The position numbers were made by a program, and so were the translations under genes. DNA of 64,000 bases, taken from contig CP141142.1 in the NCBI GenBank assembly GCA_035235625.1, positions 33,428,995 to 33,492,994 on the forward strand. The letters run 5' to 3'. The notes beneath the pieces were generated by a model that searched no databases, was not told where the DNA came from, and saw only the letters and a program-made list of their open reading frames with translations. Shown here piece after piece: positions 11,437 to 24,062 of this stretch. Origin of the DNA: Saururus chinensis (Eukaryota > Streptophyta > Magnoliopsida > Piperales > Saururaceae). Position 1 is the stretch's first letter. The number at the start of each line of letters is the position of its first letter.

Positions 11437-13315
11437 TAAGCTCAACCCATTTTCATTGTTTTATTTTGGGCCTATATGGTTGGCTATGCACGTTTTCTTG
11501 ATGAATTATTTTACGAGCATGAAGGAGGTGATTAGATGCACATGGGGTGTGCGAAAGTTCATTTGTGATGTGGTAGAGTTATGTTAGTGTTTATGTAACC
11601 TTATGAGATAACTTTGACTCTTTCTATGTTTATGGACAGCTTTGTTGATGGCTTAGATATATTGTTGTATTTCTAAGGCTTTAGTCTAATTATATTTTTA
11701 TGAGACTTATGTGGATATGTGAATGACTAAGAGACTCAAATTAATTTTTTTAATTTTCCCTTAATTAATTTTTCACAAAGGGAATGTTGTGTACTTTGAT
11801 TTAGCCTAGTTTTGGGTTAATATTCACTTTGGTGCACATTTGTCATCTCTCTTAGGACTGGCTTTAAGTCAAGGGGGTATGGCGGGCGTGACACCATTTA
11901 TCCCAGATCACCTATAAATAACTGTCATAAATGAATTCGTACACTTCCATTAATATGACAATCTAACAAAACTATAGTCCTATGTTGTACCAAACCAAAT
12001 TCTTAGACTTCCAACTACAATGTACAATTCCATAGCACCAGTAGAAAGAGTTTGAGAATATACACCATAAAACCATAGCACCACCATCATAACCTGTTAA
12101 CACTCAATTGAAAAATTAGAGTTTCTACATAGATAACCTTAACACCAACATCATATCCTCTTGACAATCAATTCAAAAATTAGAGTTTCAGATGACAGTC
12201 ATTTATATCCTAGAAGTTCCAATACATGTCTATGGAGCTGAATATGTCCCACACCAACCACTTCAGAAAATTTTCAACATTCAAAAGTGTAATAGCTTCA
12301 CCCATCATCAACTTATATATATAAAAGCAACAAAAAAACACCACAATCATCCCTATTTTTATATTCTTTGGGCACTTCAACAGATATAGATTTCCACTGC
12401 TTCATCCAGTTACCAGGTAGGGGCTTCTCATTAACATATCTAGTCTATCTTCACATAGCTAACAGAAATGTCTGCATCTCATCTGCATGTCTAGTTTGCT
12501 TTCTAATATTATCATAGAGGAACATCTACTTATCTTGTGGTCTGAATTCCATTAAAGTCCAATTCATCTTCTTAATGACTGGCACAAGCTACTTCAGATA
12601 GAAAAAGATGTTGTATCTATGTACACCTCCTCTACAACACACATTTTTTCCCTTTGCCATTTCCCATAGAATGCTTCATCATCATAGGAAGCATCGGTGC
12701 CCTTCATCCTCTTTATCTAAGCCTCGTAATTAGACTTGTCTTGATAACAAAATAACTACAAAAATAATGACATGAACTATATGATATTATACGATAGAAG
12801 AGTTTGATGTTGCAACACTAGTCAGTGAGCAACTGATTCAATTAGTACATATTGAAACTCCACAAGGCACACATAAAACCAAATGATTGGTCACTTGTTG
12901 ATTCATTATTAATTTAAAACGTGTGACGTGGGAAGCATTTAATGCTGCCTATTATAAATTTATTCATAAAACCCATCCCTATTATTAATTTTTTCTACAA
13001 AACCCATGTTCAGTTTGGATAACTTTCCAACTTGATGGTTAAAAAAAATGTTGTCCCTTTTTCTATCTAGGCAAAACTGCCACAGCATGGTTGAGGCTTT
13101 ATTTGTACAAATTAGTTGGACGTGTTTCGACTGCCTTTTAACGAATACAATCTGTATACTAGTGTCATATGCACCTATACTACCTCTTGTGCTCTTTTAG
13201 TTGTATATTATTCTTTATCCAGCCAACTTAGAGGCTTTTTCTTTCAACAATTATAAAAATGAAGGGAAATGTTATCTCATCTTATGCAAATCTTACGTTT
13301 AACTTTTTCATCCAC
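11437..13315. other. Intergenic, no intact gene seen
   Basis: After the LTR comes low-complexity plant sequence. A purine-rich motif 'CAAGGGGGTATGGCGGGCG' followed by TGACACC (11871-11897) resembles a retroelement PPT/LTR junction, but no matching LTR was found. A decayed minus-strand coding remnant lies at 12190-12760. Confidence 0.5.
12190..12760 (-). pseudogene. Decayed coding remnant of unknown identity
   Basis: On the minus strand, protein-like stretches alternate between frames with stop codons between them. One begins near 12715 with 'RMKGTDASYDDEAFYGKW'. Another near 12590 reads 'VIKKMNWTLMEFRPQDK'. A third near 12420 reads 'NEKPLPGNWMKQWKSISVEV'. The composition looks like former coding sequence, but I do not recognise the family. 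It could be a host gene or a transposon protein. No function is assigned. Confidence 0.3.
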
Positions 13316-13599
13316 GGGCCCATTTGGATGTGCTTTAAATGGGAAAATAAGAGGTATTTTAACCTAATTGCCTTTTATTAAATAGCCTTTTTGCCTAATT
13401 GCCTTTTAAGGGGTTTTACTAAAATAAACTTAAATCAAGTACCAATTCATATTTATATTAAAAGGCATATAAAAAATATAAGGGTAATACTCCCTCCGTC
13501 CTACATTAATAGCTCCATATCTCATTTTTGTTATTTTTATTAAGTTCTCTCTTTCACACGTCTAACATTAATCTCTTATAACGGTTAAAACACTAATCC

Positions 13600-13940
13600 T
13601 TCTGCTCGCTCGACGGAACTCTGCCCTTTCCATTCCTTGCTCTCTCTCCCTCCAGGCTCATGGCATCGACCTCCGCACCTCGTAGCGGTGACCGTGGATA
13701 TGCTAGGATCTCCACTGCGGCCTCCACCTAGAATTCCGAGTACCAGTCCCTGACCGTGGTAGCACCAAACACCCCCTGTCCTCCAAAATCCTAATCTTCA
13801 TCTTCTTCCAATCTGTTTCCTGCCCAGAAAATCTCGCTATCCCTTTCTTTGTGTTCTGCTTTCGGGAGATTCGGAGAGCACTATCAATGATTAAAACCGT
13901 GGCAGTGGGCTTGGAGAGGGAAAACCAGTCCGACATGGTA
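13600..13940. other. Second captured segment, identity unknown
   Basis: Moderately GC-rich. On the plus strand it begins like a pyrimidine-rich 5' leader (about 13615-13655) followed by an ATG at 13660 and 'MASTSAPRSGDRGYARIST' before a stop. A 77-codon minus-strand frame covers 13703-13936. I recognise neither. It looks like transcribed host sequence, but strand and origin are undecided. Confidence 0.3.
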
Positions 13941-14059
13941 CATTAACCACACACCTCTAATTGGTTTTTGCGTGAAGTGATTTTTTTCTTCTAAACATTT
14001 GGGATTTTTGGATTGTCGCAATTGAATTTCTATTCGTATATAGGTGAGGCAATTGGAAG

Positions 14060-14644
14060 AGATCCAGGCCTTGGAGAATCACTACCGTCCGAGAGACCAG
14101 GTGGATGTTTATCTGCCATATAGTAATCATATCTAATTTTTGTTCTTGTAGCACCACTCTTAGCTGCCATATACAGAATGGTCTTGCCGGAGGAATTGAT
14201 GGCATTCAGCTGTACTCCTAAGGTCACCCTTGCCCCTGGCTACATCAGCACCTCAACCACACCGTAGTGATTATTCCTCACGGCTTTGTGCAAGGCCGTG
14301 CAGTCATTTCTGTTTTTCATCTCAAGCAACTCCGACACCTGGCCATGAGCACATTCCATACGCATACGGGTAATGTGAGGATTGCCAGCCCTCATTGCCA
14401 AGTGAAGGGCAGAGTCGCCCCCCTTGTTTTTCCAAAACAGGAGGGAGGGATAGTTCATGCAGAGCTCGCCCACTATGTTGATATGGTTGAATCTCGCTAC
14501 AAGGTGGAGAGCCGTATTTCCGTTGGGTGTTCCACCGTCAAACAGGTTACTTCTCCAGTTAGCTAAGTATTGGAGGCGACACAGGTTGCCGGCTTTCACT
14601 GCCATGAATACTTCACGATCCATGATATCTCTCTCTTTCGGCAA
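14060..14644 (-). pseudogene. Ankyrin-repeat (ACD6-like) gene fragment
   Basis: The minus-strand frame starting at 14644 opens with 'MDREVFMAVKAGN' and contains successive ankyrin repeats: 'NGNTALHLVARFNHINIV', 'GGDSALHLAMRAGN' and 'NDCTALHKAVRNNHYGVV'. The frame is cut by TAG at 14240-14242, then continues in the same frame with 'LNAINSSGKTILYMAAKSG', the next repeat, before losing similarity near 14100. The order of repeats is typical of plant ACD6-like proteins, which continue into more repeats and a membrane PGG domain. Those parts are absent. The fragment lies wholly inside the TA-flanked element 13490-14823, so it is most likely captured and not a resident gene. It may be transcribed from a nearby promoter but cannot give a working membrane protein. 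Confidence 0.8.
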
Positions 14645-14825
14645 AACTCCATGTAGCGCCTCAACTTTAACACCTGATTAGAATCCGTTGTTTGTTTGAG
14701 TAATTAATTTTCACGTGAGAAGCATTAGAGATGTATGCTAGTTTAAATTCAACTAAATAGAGTAATTAATATTGAACATAGTTTTTTTTTTCTATTAGAG
14801 CTATTAAAATAGGACGGAGGGAGTA

Positions 14826-17800
14826 TAAAAAAATTTGACAAAAATTTATCGCTACTCTTGGCACTCTATGTAATTGGCACATGGAGTCCAGGGAAAATTT
14901 TTTTCTAGCACAATCTACCTTAGGAGGGGAGTTCGAAGAAAAAGGCGTTTTCAAATATTCGTGTATTAAATAAAGTAGCCTTTCTCCCTTTTATACTGCC
15001 TTCTCTGTCCTTTGCCCTCCCATATTTTTTACCTAAAGTAGCCCTCTTAAACTTGTTTTAAAAATAAATGGGTTAATGACCTTTCAGCCTTCCGAATAGG
15101 CCCAACCAATGAGTCTCTAAAACAATCCCTCTCACAAGATCCATAGGCAACGAGCATGAGAAATTATTCACCAAGTCCCCATCAATAAGCAGCTCACCGA
15201 TTCTCACATATATGATTTTTTAAATATTTTTTTGTTCTAAATTAATAATTTTATTTAATTTTTTAAAATAAATTAATTTTAATTTTATTTAAAAAATTGA
15301 ATAGAGTTATTAATATAAAATAAAAAATATAAAAAAAATTTATTATATTTTAACTATATTATACAATAGAAATGGGCCAGAACCACTATGTAATGATGTG
15401 GTATTTCGAGAATAGTAAAGAATTAAAAAAGCTTTTTTAACCTATGGATATGTAAATGAGGAAAATATGAGATCGGTTAGATCTAGTTTCCAAATTTTTC
15501 TCTCACCATTTCTAAATGATGTAATAGCCTCCAATTATGAATCACTTAACATTGGTTATAAAAATTAGTCATCCTAAACAAGTGCTTCGTCCACGGACAC
15601 ATAGAGGGATTGAAAGGTAAAAATTTGTAATTTTCATCTTATTTCTATCTCTCGGGTCCCCACCTTTTCAAGGCACTGAAAATCAGCCCGACACTTGTAG
15701 GATTACAACAGTTGGTAATGAATGGCTGGTTTTGAAGGGTCATGCCAGCTACTCTCCAATGGATGTGAAACTTTTGGCTACTCAACCCCAGTGTCCTTTT
15801 CTCTATTGGTATTTGGTTGTACTCTCATGGCGATGGTCCCTGTCTACATGTTTGTAACTTTGGCGTCGCTGTATTGTCGAGGAGAATTAGGACACTTAAG
15901 CTAGCATTTCTTCCCCGAATTGGTCCCTTTAACAGAATGGACGTTACAACTCACAAGTTGAGGGAGGCAAGATTTTTCTGGCCGAAGCTACAATCAATGT
16001 ACTTTGTTACTAAGCTTGAATTTGTCCAATTAGGATTTTAATTAGGAGAAAGGTGATATCAGTTTGGGTTTCGAAAGCCATTTGATCTGGATTTGACAAC
16101 ACAAGGGGCATGCGCTGAGCCTGGGCTCATCTGAACAAAACTCTTTTAATTAATTATAGATTTTTTAAGTCTTAATACTCCTTAGAATAGTTAGCGTAGA
16201 CAATGGTTGGTTGTTTTGAATAAAAGCTCATGCTGGGCTAATACAAACAGAACTGTAATAATTAATTGTGAAGTCCTAATACTCCTTAGAATAGTTAGTG
16301 TATAATACAACGGTTGATTCTTTTGTATAAAAGGCCCTGCTAGCACACTGTCCCTAGAGCCCATCCCACTGACGACAAAGGAAATAGAAGCCGGGTAAGT
16401 TGAAACAGCTAGGGCAGGGAGACTCAACCCAGGTTCTGCATGTTGGCCCCTCTTGTATTAATGAGTTCATAAGTGTAGAACGCAAGTAGAATCTTAAACA
16501 ATGAGCCAATAAACATGTTTGATTACTTAAAATTGACAATAATTTTTTTATATTTAATTCTGATCTTTTCCCCTTACCAAACAAGCCTCAAACTTCCATT
16601 ATGACAAAACTCAAGATAACTGGTAGCCAAGAGTTAACAACCAAATTTATTGTAGTAAGCCAACATATTGAGTGAGTGTGTCTTCCTAAACATATATACT
16701 GAACTTTTTCAACAAATTAAATAAAAAAATAAAAAAAATAAAGCATATGTGAAATACATAGTTATTAGTTATTGATTGCTAACTATTTACCAATTGTCAC
16801 CTATTAGTAGTAACAGGGATTGGGGGCATTAAAGAAGAAGGAGGTTGCTAGCACCAAAAAAGAAGGAAATTTTTGAAAGAACTCCATCTTCTAGGGTGTT
16901 GGTGGCCCTCTTCTTGTTTGACACCATAATTCTTCTCTAACGCTCAACGCCCCCTTTTTTAAGTTGGTGACAACTAATATAGTCAAACAATTGGCAATCA
17001 TGAGTTTTACATTTTAAATTTTTTATATTTTTATGTTTATCTATTTAGTTTATTGATATAGTTAAGTTCATATATTGAAGGAGATATAATCACTTAGTAT
17101 GTTGTCTTACTTCCCTGTTTACAACTGTAAATAAATCGGGCAGTCAACTGTGACAGTTAACTCTTTGTGGCCAGTTATTGTGAGTCACTCTATAATGGAA
17201 GTCTAAGGTTTGCTTGGTGCTGAAATAATCAAAACCAAATAAAAATAAAACTTATTGTTTATGTAGTTAAACATGTATATAAGCTTATTTTTTTAGATTG
17301 AACCTTTCAAAGAAATGAACTAAATTTTTGAATGGCTTTGTTGATTGGTTTGTAGATGGTCTTGCTAGATTTTGAGGAAGAGGAAGACAAGAGAGAGGAG
17401 GAAAAGGAGGAGGAGGCTGCGGCGGCAAAGGACGACAAGACAGTGGAAGAGGAGGCACATGTGTTAGAGCTAGATGTGGTGGCATGCACCAAAGCCAGAG
17501 GAATTAAAGTAAGAGGCAACCTCGGAGGGGGAGGTGCAGGAGTTGGAAGCAATGCTAGAGGCAGAGATGGGGCCAATGAATGGTACAGGGGCTGAAAATT
17601 TTGTTCAATGGGTTGGTGGAGTAAAAAAAAAAGATGGGCAATTCAAATATATTCTGCCACATTAGTGAGGGTTCAGATGTACACAAGGCCATTTCTTGGA
17701 ATATTCAAATATTATTGATATTTTGTAAACTTTTATTTTTTTATACACAAGGCCATTTCTTGAAATATTCAAATGTTAGTAATATTTTGTAAATATTGGC

Positions 17801-19454
17801 GCTACCTTCAAGAATCGGGCGATTCTGTTTCGTTTGTCGGAGCCACCAGCTTCAACGAGTCAGCTTTTTTAAGCTTTTTCATCGCAAGATCATGTCCCTC
17901 TGTTGATATATCACTTGTGCTCGTGTGGGGTTATTGGTGGTGGTAATAATCTGGCATCAGCCATTGTTGGAGCTGAACTGAGCTAGATCCCTGCATTAAC
18001 CCAATGGCAACAGAGTAATTTAATTTGTAGCCATAGGCATTATCCATGGTATTAAAATTGATTATTGGAATCATCATTGTTGTTACACTGTTTGATTTCT
18101 GGATCATTAGGCTCTTAGGTTGCTCTCTTAAATCGAAGCACATTGGTTATCTAGTTTGTATAATTAAAGTCAGCTTGTACCAAACAAAAAAACAATCAGT
18201 TTGGGCATTGGTTATGGTTTTCTAGCTGCTTTGAGTACTTCGGCAAAGATTTCTGTTACTGGTGGGATGAGAGCTGCGACTTCAGCAGCAAGAAGGTTCA
18301 CTTCATGTATTATTTAGCTGTTTGTTTTTTATCTAAGCCTCTTCAGAAAATCACATTCAGAGATACTAAAACTTCTCAAATTACCCACTTACTACAGAAG
18401 CAGAGCGAGTATTTGGTTGGCGATATTATAGACCCCAAAACATAGAAGGAATTCAGCTCAATGAGGAAGAGAGAATGGGAGGTGGGCCTTCCTGTGCTGT
18501 GATCAATGTGGGGAGGGAGACCTTGAAATTCAGCTCACCGGGGTTTAGACGTGCAAAAGTATAAAAGGAGAGAAGATGGAGAAAGCGGTCTGAGAATCAA
18601 ACCGTAATGAGGGAGAACAAGTGGGCAGGCAAAAACCCGGCTCAATTTTGGTTTTCTCGAACAACATACCATATAGGTGGGGTTTAGTTTGGCCATGCGG
18701 CAGAAACTGAGCCGACGAGGAGAAGTTTTTCTGTCCTCGTACGAGGCGCTGAGCCAGGCCTCCTTCTCAATGACGGATTACATTTTGCCTTTGTGTCTAA
18801 TTAAGTGGCTATCTCTGTATCTGGTATCAACTTATCAATCGGGAGAGTAGCTGGTAACGATAGCCTCCAGCAAATTATAACTTGTTGCTAGCATTTTGAT
18901 GGAAGATGGAGTAATTGAACGATTATAAAAGAAAGGTGATTTATAGCATCGTCGTTGAAGTTGTGGATCACATGATTCAGTGTTCACTAGTGGTCCATAC
19001 TCCAAAATAATTAAACTACATGGCCACCTAAAATGGTGATTTTCACATACAAGGAAGCCCAACTACCACTTCCATAATGAAAAGATAAAAGGAAGCCCAA
19101 ACATAACTTCATAACGATTAGGCCCCCACACTTGTACGAGGTACATGTTTTGGGGGTTCTCATTAAATTTTTTGAAAAATTATTGGCAATTTCTTATTTT
19201 TCTCACATGATTTAGGTCATTTAGTATTTTTTTTATCAACAAGGGTATTCAAGTGCGAAGGATCCAATCAAAAGGAGTGAAAAAATTTACCTGTCTCGAC
19301 TGGATTTTTTAACACATTTTTCAACAATATCATAATTCGAAAAGCAAATAACTTTTTTCTTTAAAACTAAAACCAAAATTTTGACTAAAATAATATCTGG
19401 GTCGTGATCATCATTTTCCAACATATGACATACTAATCCGTACATATTCATAGT
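14826..19454. other. Intergenic, no supported gene
   Basis: Mostly AT-rich. Short open frames at 15722-15904 (60 codons, hydrophobic C-terminal half) and 17356-17595 (79 codons, Glu/Lys-rich then Gly-rich) have no recognisable family and are probably chance or low-complexity frames. A duplicated ~105-bp segment lies at 16165-16380. The GC-richer stretch 18200-18760 shows no readable family. Confidence 0.5.
16165..16380 (+). repeat. Imperfect tandem duplication, ~105-bp unit
   Basis: 'TAATACTCCTTAGAATAGTT' followed by AG(C/T)GTA, then 'GGTTG.TT.TTTTG.ATAAA', occurs at about 16170 and again at about 16276. Confidence 0.7.
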
Positions 19455-20201
19455 AATTTCAATCGGGGCAGTTTGAACAGCCTGGGGTTGTTTAATACAA
19501 ACTTCATGATTATCAATAGCATGAAATGCAACCTTCATTGTTTAGTTGTCCTCACACTTCACGAACCTCAAGCATCGACCAATCATCAAATCCTACCTAT
19601 AATGGTACCTACACTAGGATGTCTGAATATATTTAGATATACTCAATAAGACGAAAAATATTAGGATGTCTGAATATTATTTTCTTTAGTCCTTAGAATT
19701 AAGATTGTTTTAAGAATCTCAATCACATCAATGCACTATCTTAATTGAGCCTTCAACCTCGCTCTTAGGCATCACATCTCAAAAAGTATTAGTGATGATG
19801 CTTTCGTGTTACCACTAGTACCCATGTCCCATATCATATATATTTTTCAATGCTACTTAAACACCCTTACTACGCACTTGCACAACCTACCTCAAAGGTC
19901 TCCTCCAACACACCATATCCAATACCATGGGTGGGTTCTATGGTAGGTTCTTTTTGGTAATTCTATAACCCTTCATGAGCAAGCTATCAAAGAGTACCTA
20001 CACATATTATTATGTTTCAGATTCAATCCTTCTATTAGTATATTATGCATCATCACTGGTCTGTACCATGCCTCAGGAAGTTGAGGTTCTAAAATCAAAT
20101 CCCATTTGGCTAGCCACTAAGATTATATATTATTTTACCCGATGCATGTGTTGTTCTAAGGTTTCAAACACCCCTCATTAATGAGAAGGCAAGTTTGATG
20201 T

Positions 20202-20213
20202 CCCCCCCCCCCC
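20202..20213 (+). repeat. Poly-C run
   Basis: Twelve consecutive C at the point where copy A carries extra sequence relative to copy B. It may mark a repair scar or an assembly-sensitive site. Confidence 0.6.
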
Positions 20214-20704
20214 TAATGCTATACTCAGCTATATTTTATTGGCTCAAGATACTCACTTATTTCAAAATTAAAGTTAACCAATTCCTAATAATGATCACCC
20301 CGATCATGCTGATCTGCTACACAATTGATAACCCATATAGTTAAACTTAGATTCTTAGGTGAGATCATATAGAACTGATGATTGGCAGTGATATTGAGCC
20401 GGTTTAGATGCTTGGGGAAAAGCTAGTTATAGTTTCTCCGGGTTGTTTACTTCCTTCATGGCTGAACCCAAGTTTCAATTTCTTCTTGTCACATTAGCAT
20501 CCTTGATGGCGAGAAAATTGTTTCATCCCTTTGTTCAATATTGAGTAAAATATATTTTTATCAAAAATAATAATTATCCAACGAAGCTGAAGATTTTCAT
20601 ATCCCTAAGTAAAAGTTCAGCAAATAAAACCTTTATTAAAAGTACTCTTTGCTTTTTTTGCCAAAAAAATACTCTTTTTTCCTGTAACAAAGTATTCTCT
20701 GCCG

Positions 20705-21468
20705 GTTGCTTAGGACGGAGTCAGGAAGAAAGGGGTAGGGAGGCCATACATTTCTAAAAGCCTTAGGGGTGCATGTGGTCCCACCTAAATGAATAAAACA
20801 CTGGACTGCATGTTCCCCACCTGAAAATGGTGATGTTCAATCCATTTGGGGAGCCATGGCCACCCCTAGCCCCATCAGCTCCGTCCATGCTGATGGAGAT
20901 GCTACACCTACTACTAATAAATGATTGTCATAACATTTTCATTTTGCTCTCCAATAAGGGCACATTTGGGTACAACTTTAATTTTTAAACAAAAACATTT
21001 TTGGGTCTCATCACCATGTAAAGTGCCTTTCAAACTTAACCCTCCTCTCGGGGAAAGCTATGGTTTAAAGGCCTTTTTAAGTAATTTTGTTTTCCCATCC
21101 AAACAGGCCCTAAATGAAGCTATGCTGTACAAGGTTTAAACAAAAGCCAATACTTGCAGTATAAGTCGTGGCTGCAAGTAATTTTGTTTTCCCCACACAT
21201 ATTAACAAATGGGCAAGCAAGTAATTTAAACCCACCTATCTCTGAGTAATATGGTCCATTTGGGCCAGTTGAATCAAAATCTGACTGCCCAGCATAAGCA
21301 GGGCTCGTACTAACGATACTCAAGAACATCATAAAGGAACAATTGGCGTGTAGAAGGAATAAAGCCTTTCACTCCTTCCATGGTCTCGAGCCTAGTAGTA
21401 TGGGACAACTTCACCCAATCAACCTATATGTAGCTTAACCAGTTTGTCAATAGCATCTAACCAAACAA
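20705..21468 (+). pseudogene. SDR gene promoter, copy A (coding region absent)
   Basis: Aligns with 39181-39888, the DNA just upstream of the SDR reading frame. Shared blocks include 'CCTAAATGAA..AAA', 'GTTCAAT', 'AATAAATGATTG' and 'TTAACCAGT'. The match runs up to 'AACCAAACAA', where the gypsy LTR begins. At the SDR gene the equivalent sequence is 'AACCATACAATG', ending in its ATG. The promoter is therefore an orphan. A Tourist-like MITE is inserted in it. Confidence 0.75.
20958..21110. mobile_element. Tourist-like (PIF/Harbinger) MITE in SDR promoter, copy A
   Basis: 153 bp starting GGGCACATTTGGGTA and ending in the inverse 'CATCCAAACAGGCCC', flanked by TAA on both sides (20955-20957, 21111-21113), the expected 3-bp target. 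The third SDR promoter (around 39430) has no insert at the matching place, which is the empty site. Confidence 0.75.
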
Positions 21469-21936
21469 TATAACACCCTTAATTTTTGTTCTATAATATT
21501 TACAAATTTTTTGGGAAATTTTCTGACTTCGTTTATTAGATAAACATGTTCATAGGATTGGACAAGGCACACATCAGCCAAGCCCGTCAACCTATCTGCT
21601 AGAGCTTGTTTTAACACCAAGTTGAAGATAATTCTAAATTTGGTCAAATTTAATCCCCATTGATTTGATTGGATTTGATTAGCTATGAATGTAAAGAGTC
21701 TAAGATAAAGAGGACAATTTCCCTAGTGAGGATTCCTGCCTTAAGAAGGACACCCCCCTCCCCCTTTTCCCTCTCTATCTATTTGGTCTGCCACTCTCCC
21801 ACCTCTCCTTCTTGTGGCTTGACCCCTTGCGCCTCTTTTCCTTTGTTAACTTGTCTCCCCCCTTTTCTTTTCTTCTTGTACCCTCTTCTTCCTTGTTTCA
21901 TCGATGCTCCATCATTGTTTCACCATTAAAGAACCC

Positions 21937-21943
21937 TATAAAG
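21937..21943 (+). promoter_or_regulatory. TATA box of gypsy LTR A
   Basis: TATAAAG, followed ~25-30 bp later by a conserved leader. The same motif is at 26971-26977 in copy B. Confidence 0.45.
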
Positions 21944-23316
21944 CTTTGAACTTGAATTCTCTACCATTTAATAATCACTTTGGGAGGGTTTACTTCAGCT
22001 TGGGTTTCCATTAGAAGATTATTTGAGAGTCTTCTTGATCAAATCAAGGTAAGAGGAATCAGATTTACTTTTCTCTTGAATTTAGTGTAAATATGTGCAT
22101 AGTGCCTTAGGGTTTTGTGTTTGTTTTAGGCATTTGTTCAAGGAAGAGCTTTTCTTCTCCTTTCTTCTTCAATATTGAGTTGATGGAATTAAATTGAGAG
22201 GTAAGTGACTTTCACTTGCTAATCTACTTTCTTGTGGTTATTTTCATGTCTTGATTTCTATGTTTAAGATTTAGAGTTTTTCTTAATACATGTTTCAATT
22301 ATGTTTGCAACATGGTTTGATGCATATTATCAAGTTTTGAAGTGAAAACACGTTTGGTTCATTTTTTTGGCTGATCTATGGTCTGTATTCATACATTAAA
22401 CTCTGATATATGATGTTTCAAATTACTATATTTAATGTGTAATTCGGTTGCCATGATTATAGCATGTTTCATGATGTATAGTTTGTTCGCATATTTTAAT
22501 GTCTATGGAAAGGTCTTTTTTGTTTGAAGACTTTCCCACAATTTTTTGATATGAAGTTTCTCATAGCGGTTCCCAACTCATTGCTCTAACTTTGGTACAA
22601 ATTTCATGGTTTTTAATGAAGTTTATCTTAGTTAAAGTAATCTTTTCTATAGTTTGATTTTTTGCCAGTTGGCAATAACTTGCTTTTTGTACTTTGTTTT
22701 GGGGTCTTTTATTTATGGAGTAGGCCTTTAAAAATTATTGGAGATCTTGAAACATGTCTATTTTCATCTCATAATTTTGGGGATTTTTATCTAGTAATAT
22801 CAATTTATTAGGTATTTTGTAATCCATGCTACTCTAGATTTACAATTCTATTATTTCATGTTTTAGGATTCTGCCTAAGTTCAATTTGATTCAGATTGCT
22901 ACCAAATTTCTTATGGAAAATAACATTTTTGGTCTAGAATAAAAATCCTTGATCAATTTGGAGTTGTTTACATTGATTTGTGTCATTCTAAATCCAAGTA
23001 TGCAAGAATTCCATTACCGCATAACACATTCAAGAATTATGCAACAATTTATAAAATTAAAAATAAAATAGTTTTTGGTGCCAATCTATATGATCAATTT
23101 AAATTGAAGTATTTAATTGAATGAATTGACTCTATTCCAAATTTCATTTGAAAATGACATATCTATTTATTTTCTCTAAAATTGGAAGTAAGCCACTGTC
23201 TAGAAATTAAGGTTTTGAACTATTGCATGTAGATGGGTAATATTTCTCACAGGACATTGTAAAATTATTTTTATGTGTTTCTAGCATGTTTTCCACTAAT
23301 TGCTATATCATAGGTA

Positions 23317-23318
<2 letters not shown>

Positions 23319-23400
<82 letters not shown>
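23319..23400 (+). repeat. (AT)n microsatellite
   Basis: About 41 uninterrupted AT units in LTR A. In LTR B the corresponding tract is split by a foldback MITE (28349-28550). Confidence 0.95.
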
Positions 23401-23402
<2 letters not shown>

Positions 23403-24062
23403 ATATGTTTGAGTAACAAGATAATAAAATTGGAATGATTTATGTATCAAGTACACAAGGAAAACTACTGAAATAGTCAAATGGACAGGCCCCTTTGACG
23501 AAGATTGTCTTGTAAAGTGGAAGATGATTGTTTATTTATATATGTAAATCATGCTCATTTGCTTTACTTAAATATTGTTTAAGGTAAAATGCTTTAGGTT
23601 TACTTTCTATAGGTTTATATGTTTTACTTATATGTATTACTTAAAGCATGAGTTTGTGGTTTAGTGTGTGAGTTATCTTACTAGGTGTAAGCTCACAAGT
23701 GGTTTTGTTTTGCATGAACCTCTTGACCGCATGTTATACTTGTACACATAGATGCTTTCAAGTTTAATGAAGCATAGTAAGGAGCTATTGAGAGTGTTGA
23801 ATAATAATTGTCCTTTGTGACAAGGGTAGAAGCTTTAGATGTTGGCTAGATGAAGAGACTTCATTTAGTTGTTCATTTAATTTGGATAATTTTAATAACT
23901 TTTCCACATGATAGATCATATGGTTTGACTTATTTTCTTGGATTATGGATTATTTAATTGAGCATAATTATTAGTAATTCATTATTGTTTTCAAGTGGGC
24001 CACACTACATTTGTATGTACCTTCTGTTGTAGTATGAGGCTCTAGGGGTTGGGGTCATGACA

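Larger units (their letters stand above)
13490..14823. mobile_element. Stowaway/mariner-type element carrying host gene fragments
   Basis: Left end CTCCCTCCGTCCTACATTAA and inverted right end CTCCCTCCGTCCTATTTTAA form a ~25-bp terminal inverted repeat that continues into AATAGCTC. Both ends abut the dinucleotide TA (13488-13489 and 14824-14825), the hallmark target duplication of Tc1/mariner-Stowaway elements. The interior is 1334 bp instead of the usual 100-400 bp and holds no transposase. It holds an ankyrin-repeat gene fragment on the minus strand and a GC-richer segment at 13600-13940. It is therefore a gene-fragment-carrying, non-autonomous element. Confidence 0.8.
13316..15105. mobile_element. 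Possible outer PIF/Tourist- or hAT-type element hosting the nested element
   Basis: GGGCCCATTTGGATG at 13316 and its imperfect inverse 'CCTTCCGAATAGGCCC' ending at 15105 look like terminal inverted repeats of the 'GGGCC(T)GTTTGG' type. The same end type bounds the MITEs at 20958 and 25920. No convincing target duplication is visible (CAC left, AAC right). If real, the Stowaway-type element 13490-14823 is nested inside it. Confidence 0.3.
21469..24062 (+). mobile_element. Gypsy (Tekay/Del-like) LTR, copy A
   Basis: Begins TATAACACCCTTAATTTTTG (the group usually starts TGTAACACCC) and ends GGGTCATGACA, followed by a decayed primer site and the start of gag. Length 2594 bp, within the 2-5 kb range of this lineage. 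Contains a TATA box at 21937 and an (AT)n tract at 23319-23400. Confidence 0.75.

Noticed and set aside
17356-17595. 79-codon Glu-rich plus frame as a gene
   Set aside because: Low complexity, no family, with an equally open Ser/Pro-rich frame on the other strand; left as intergenic.
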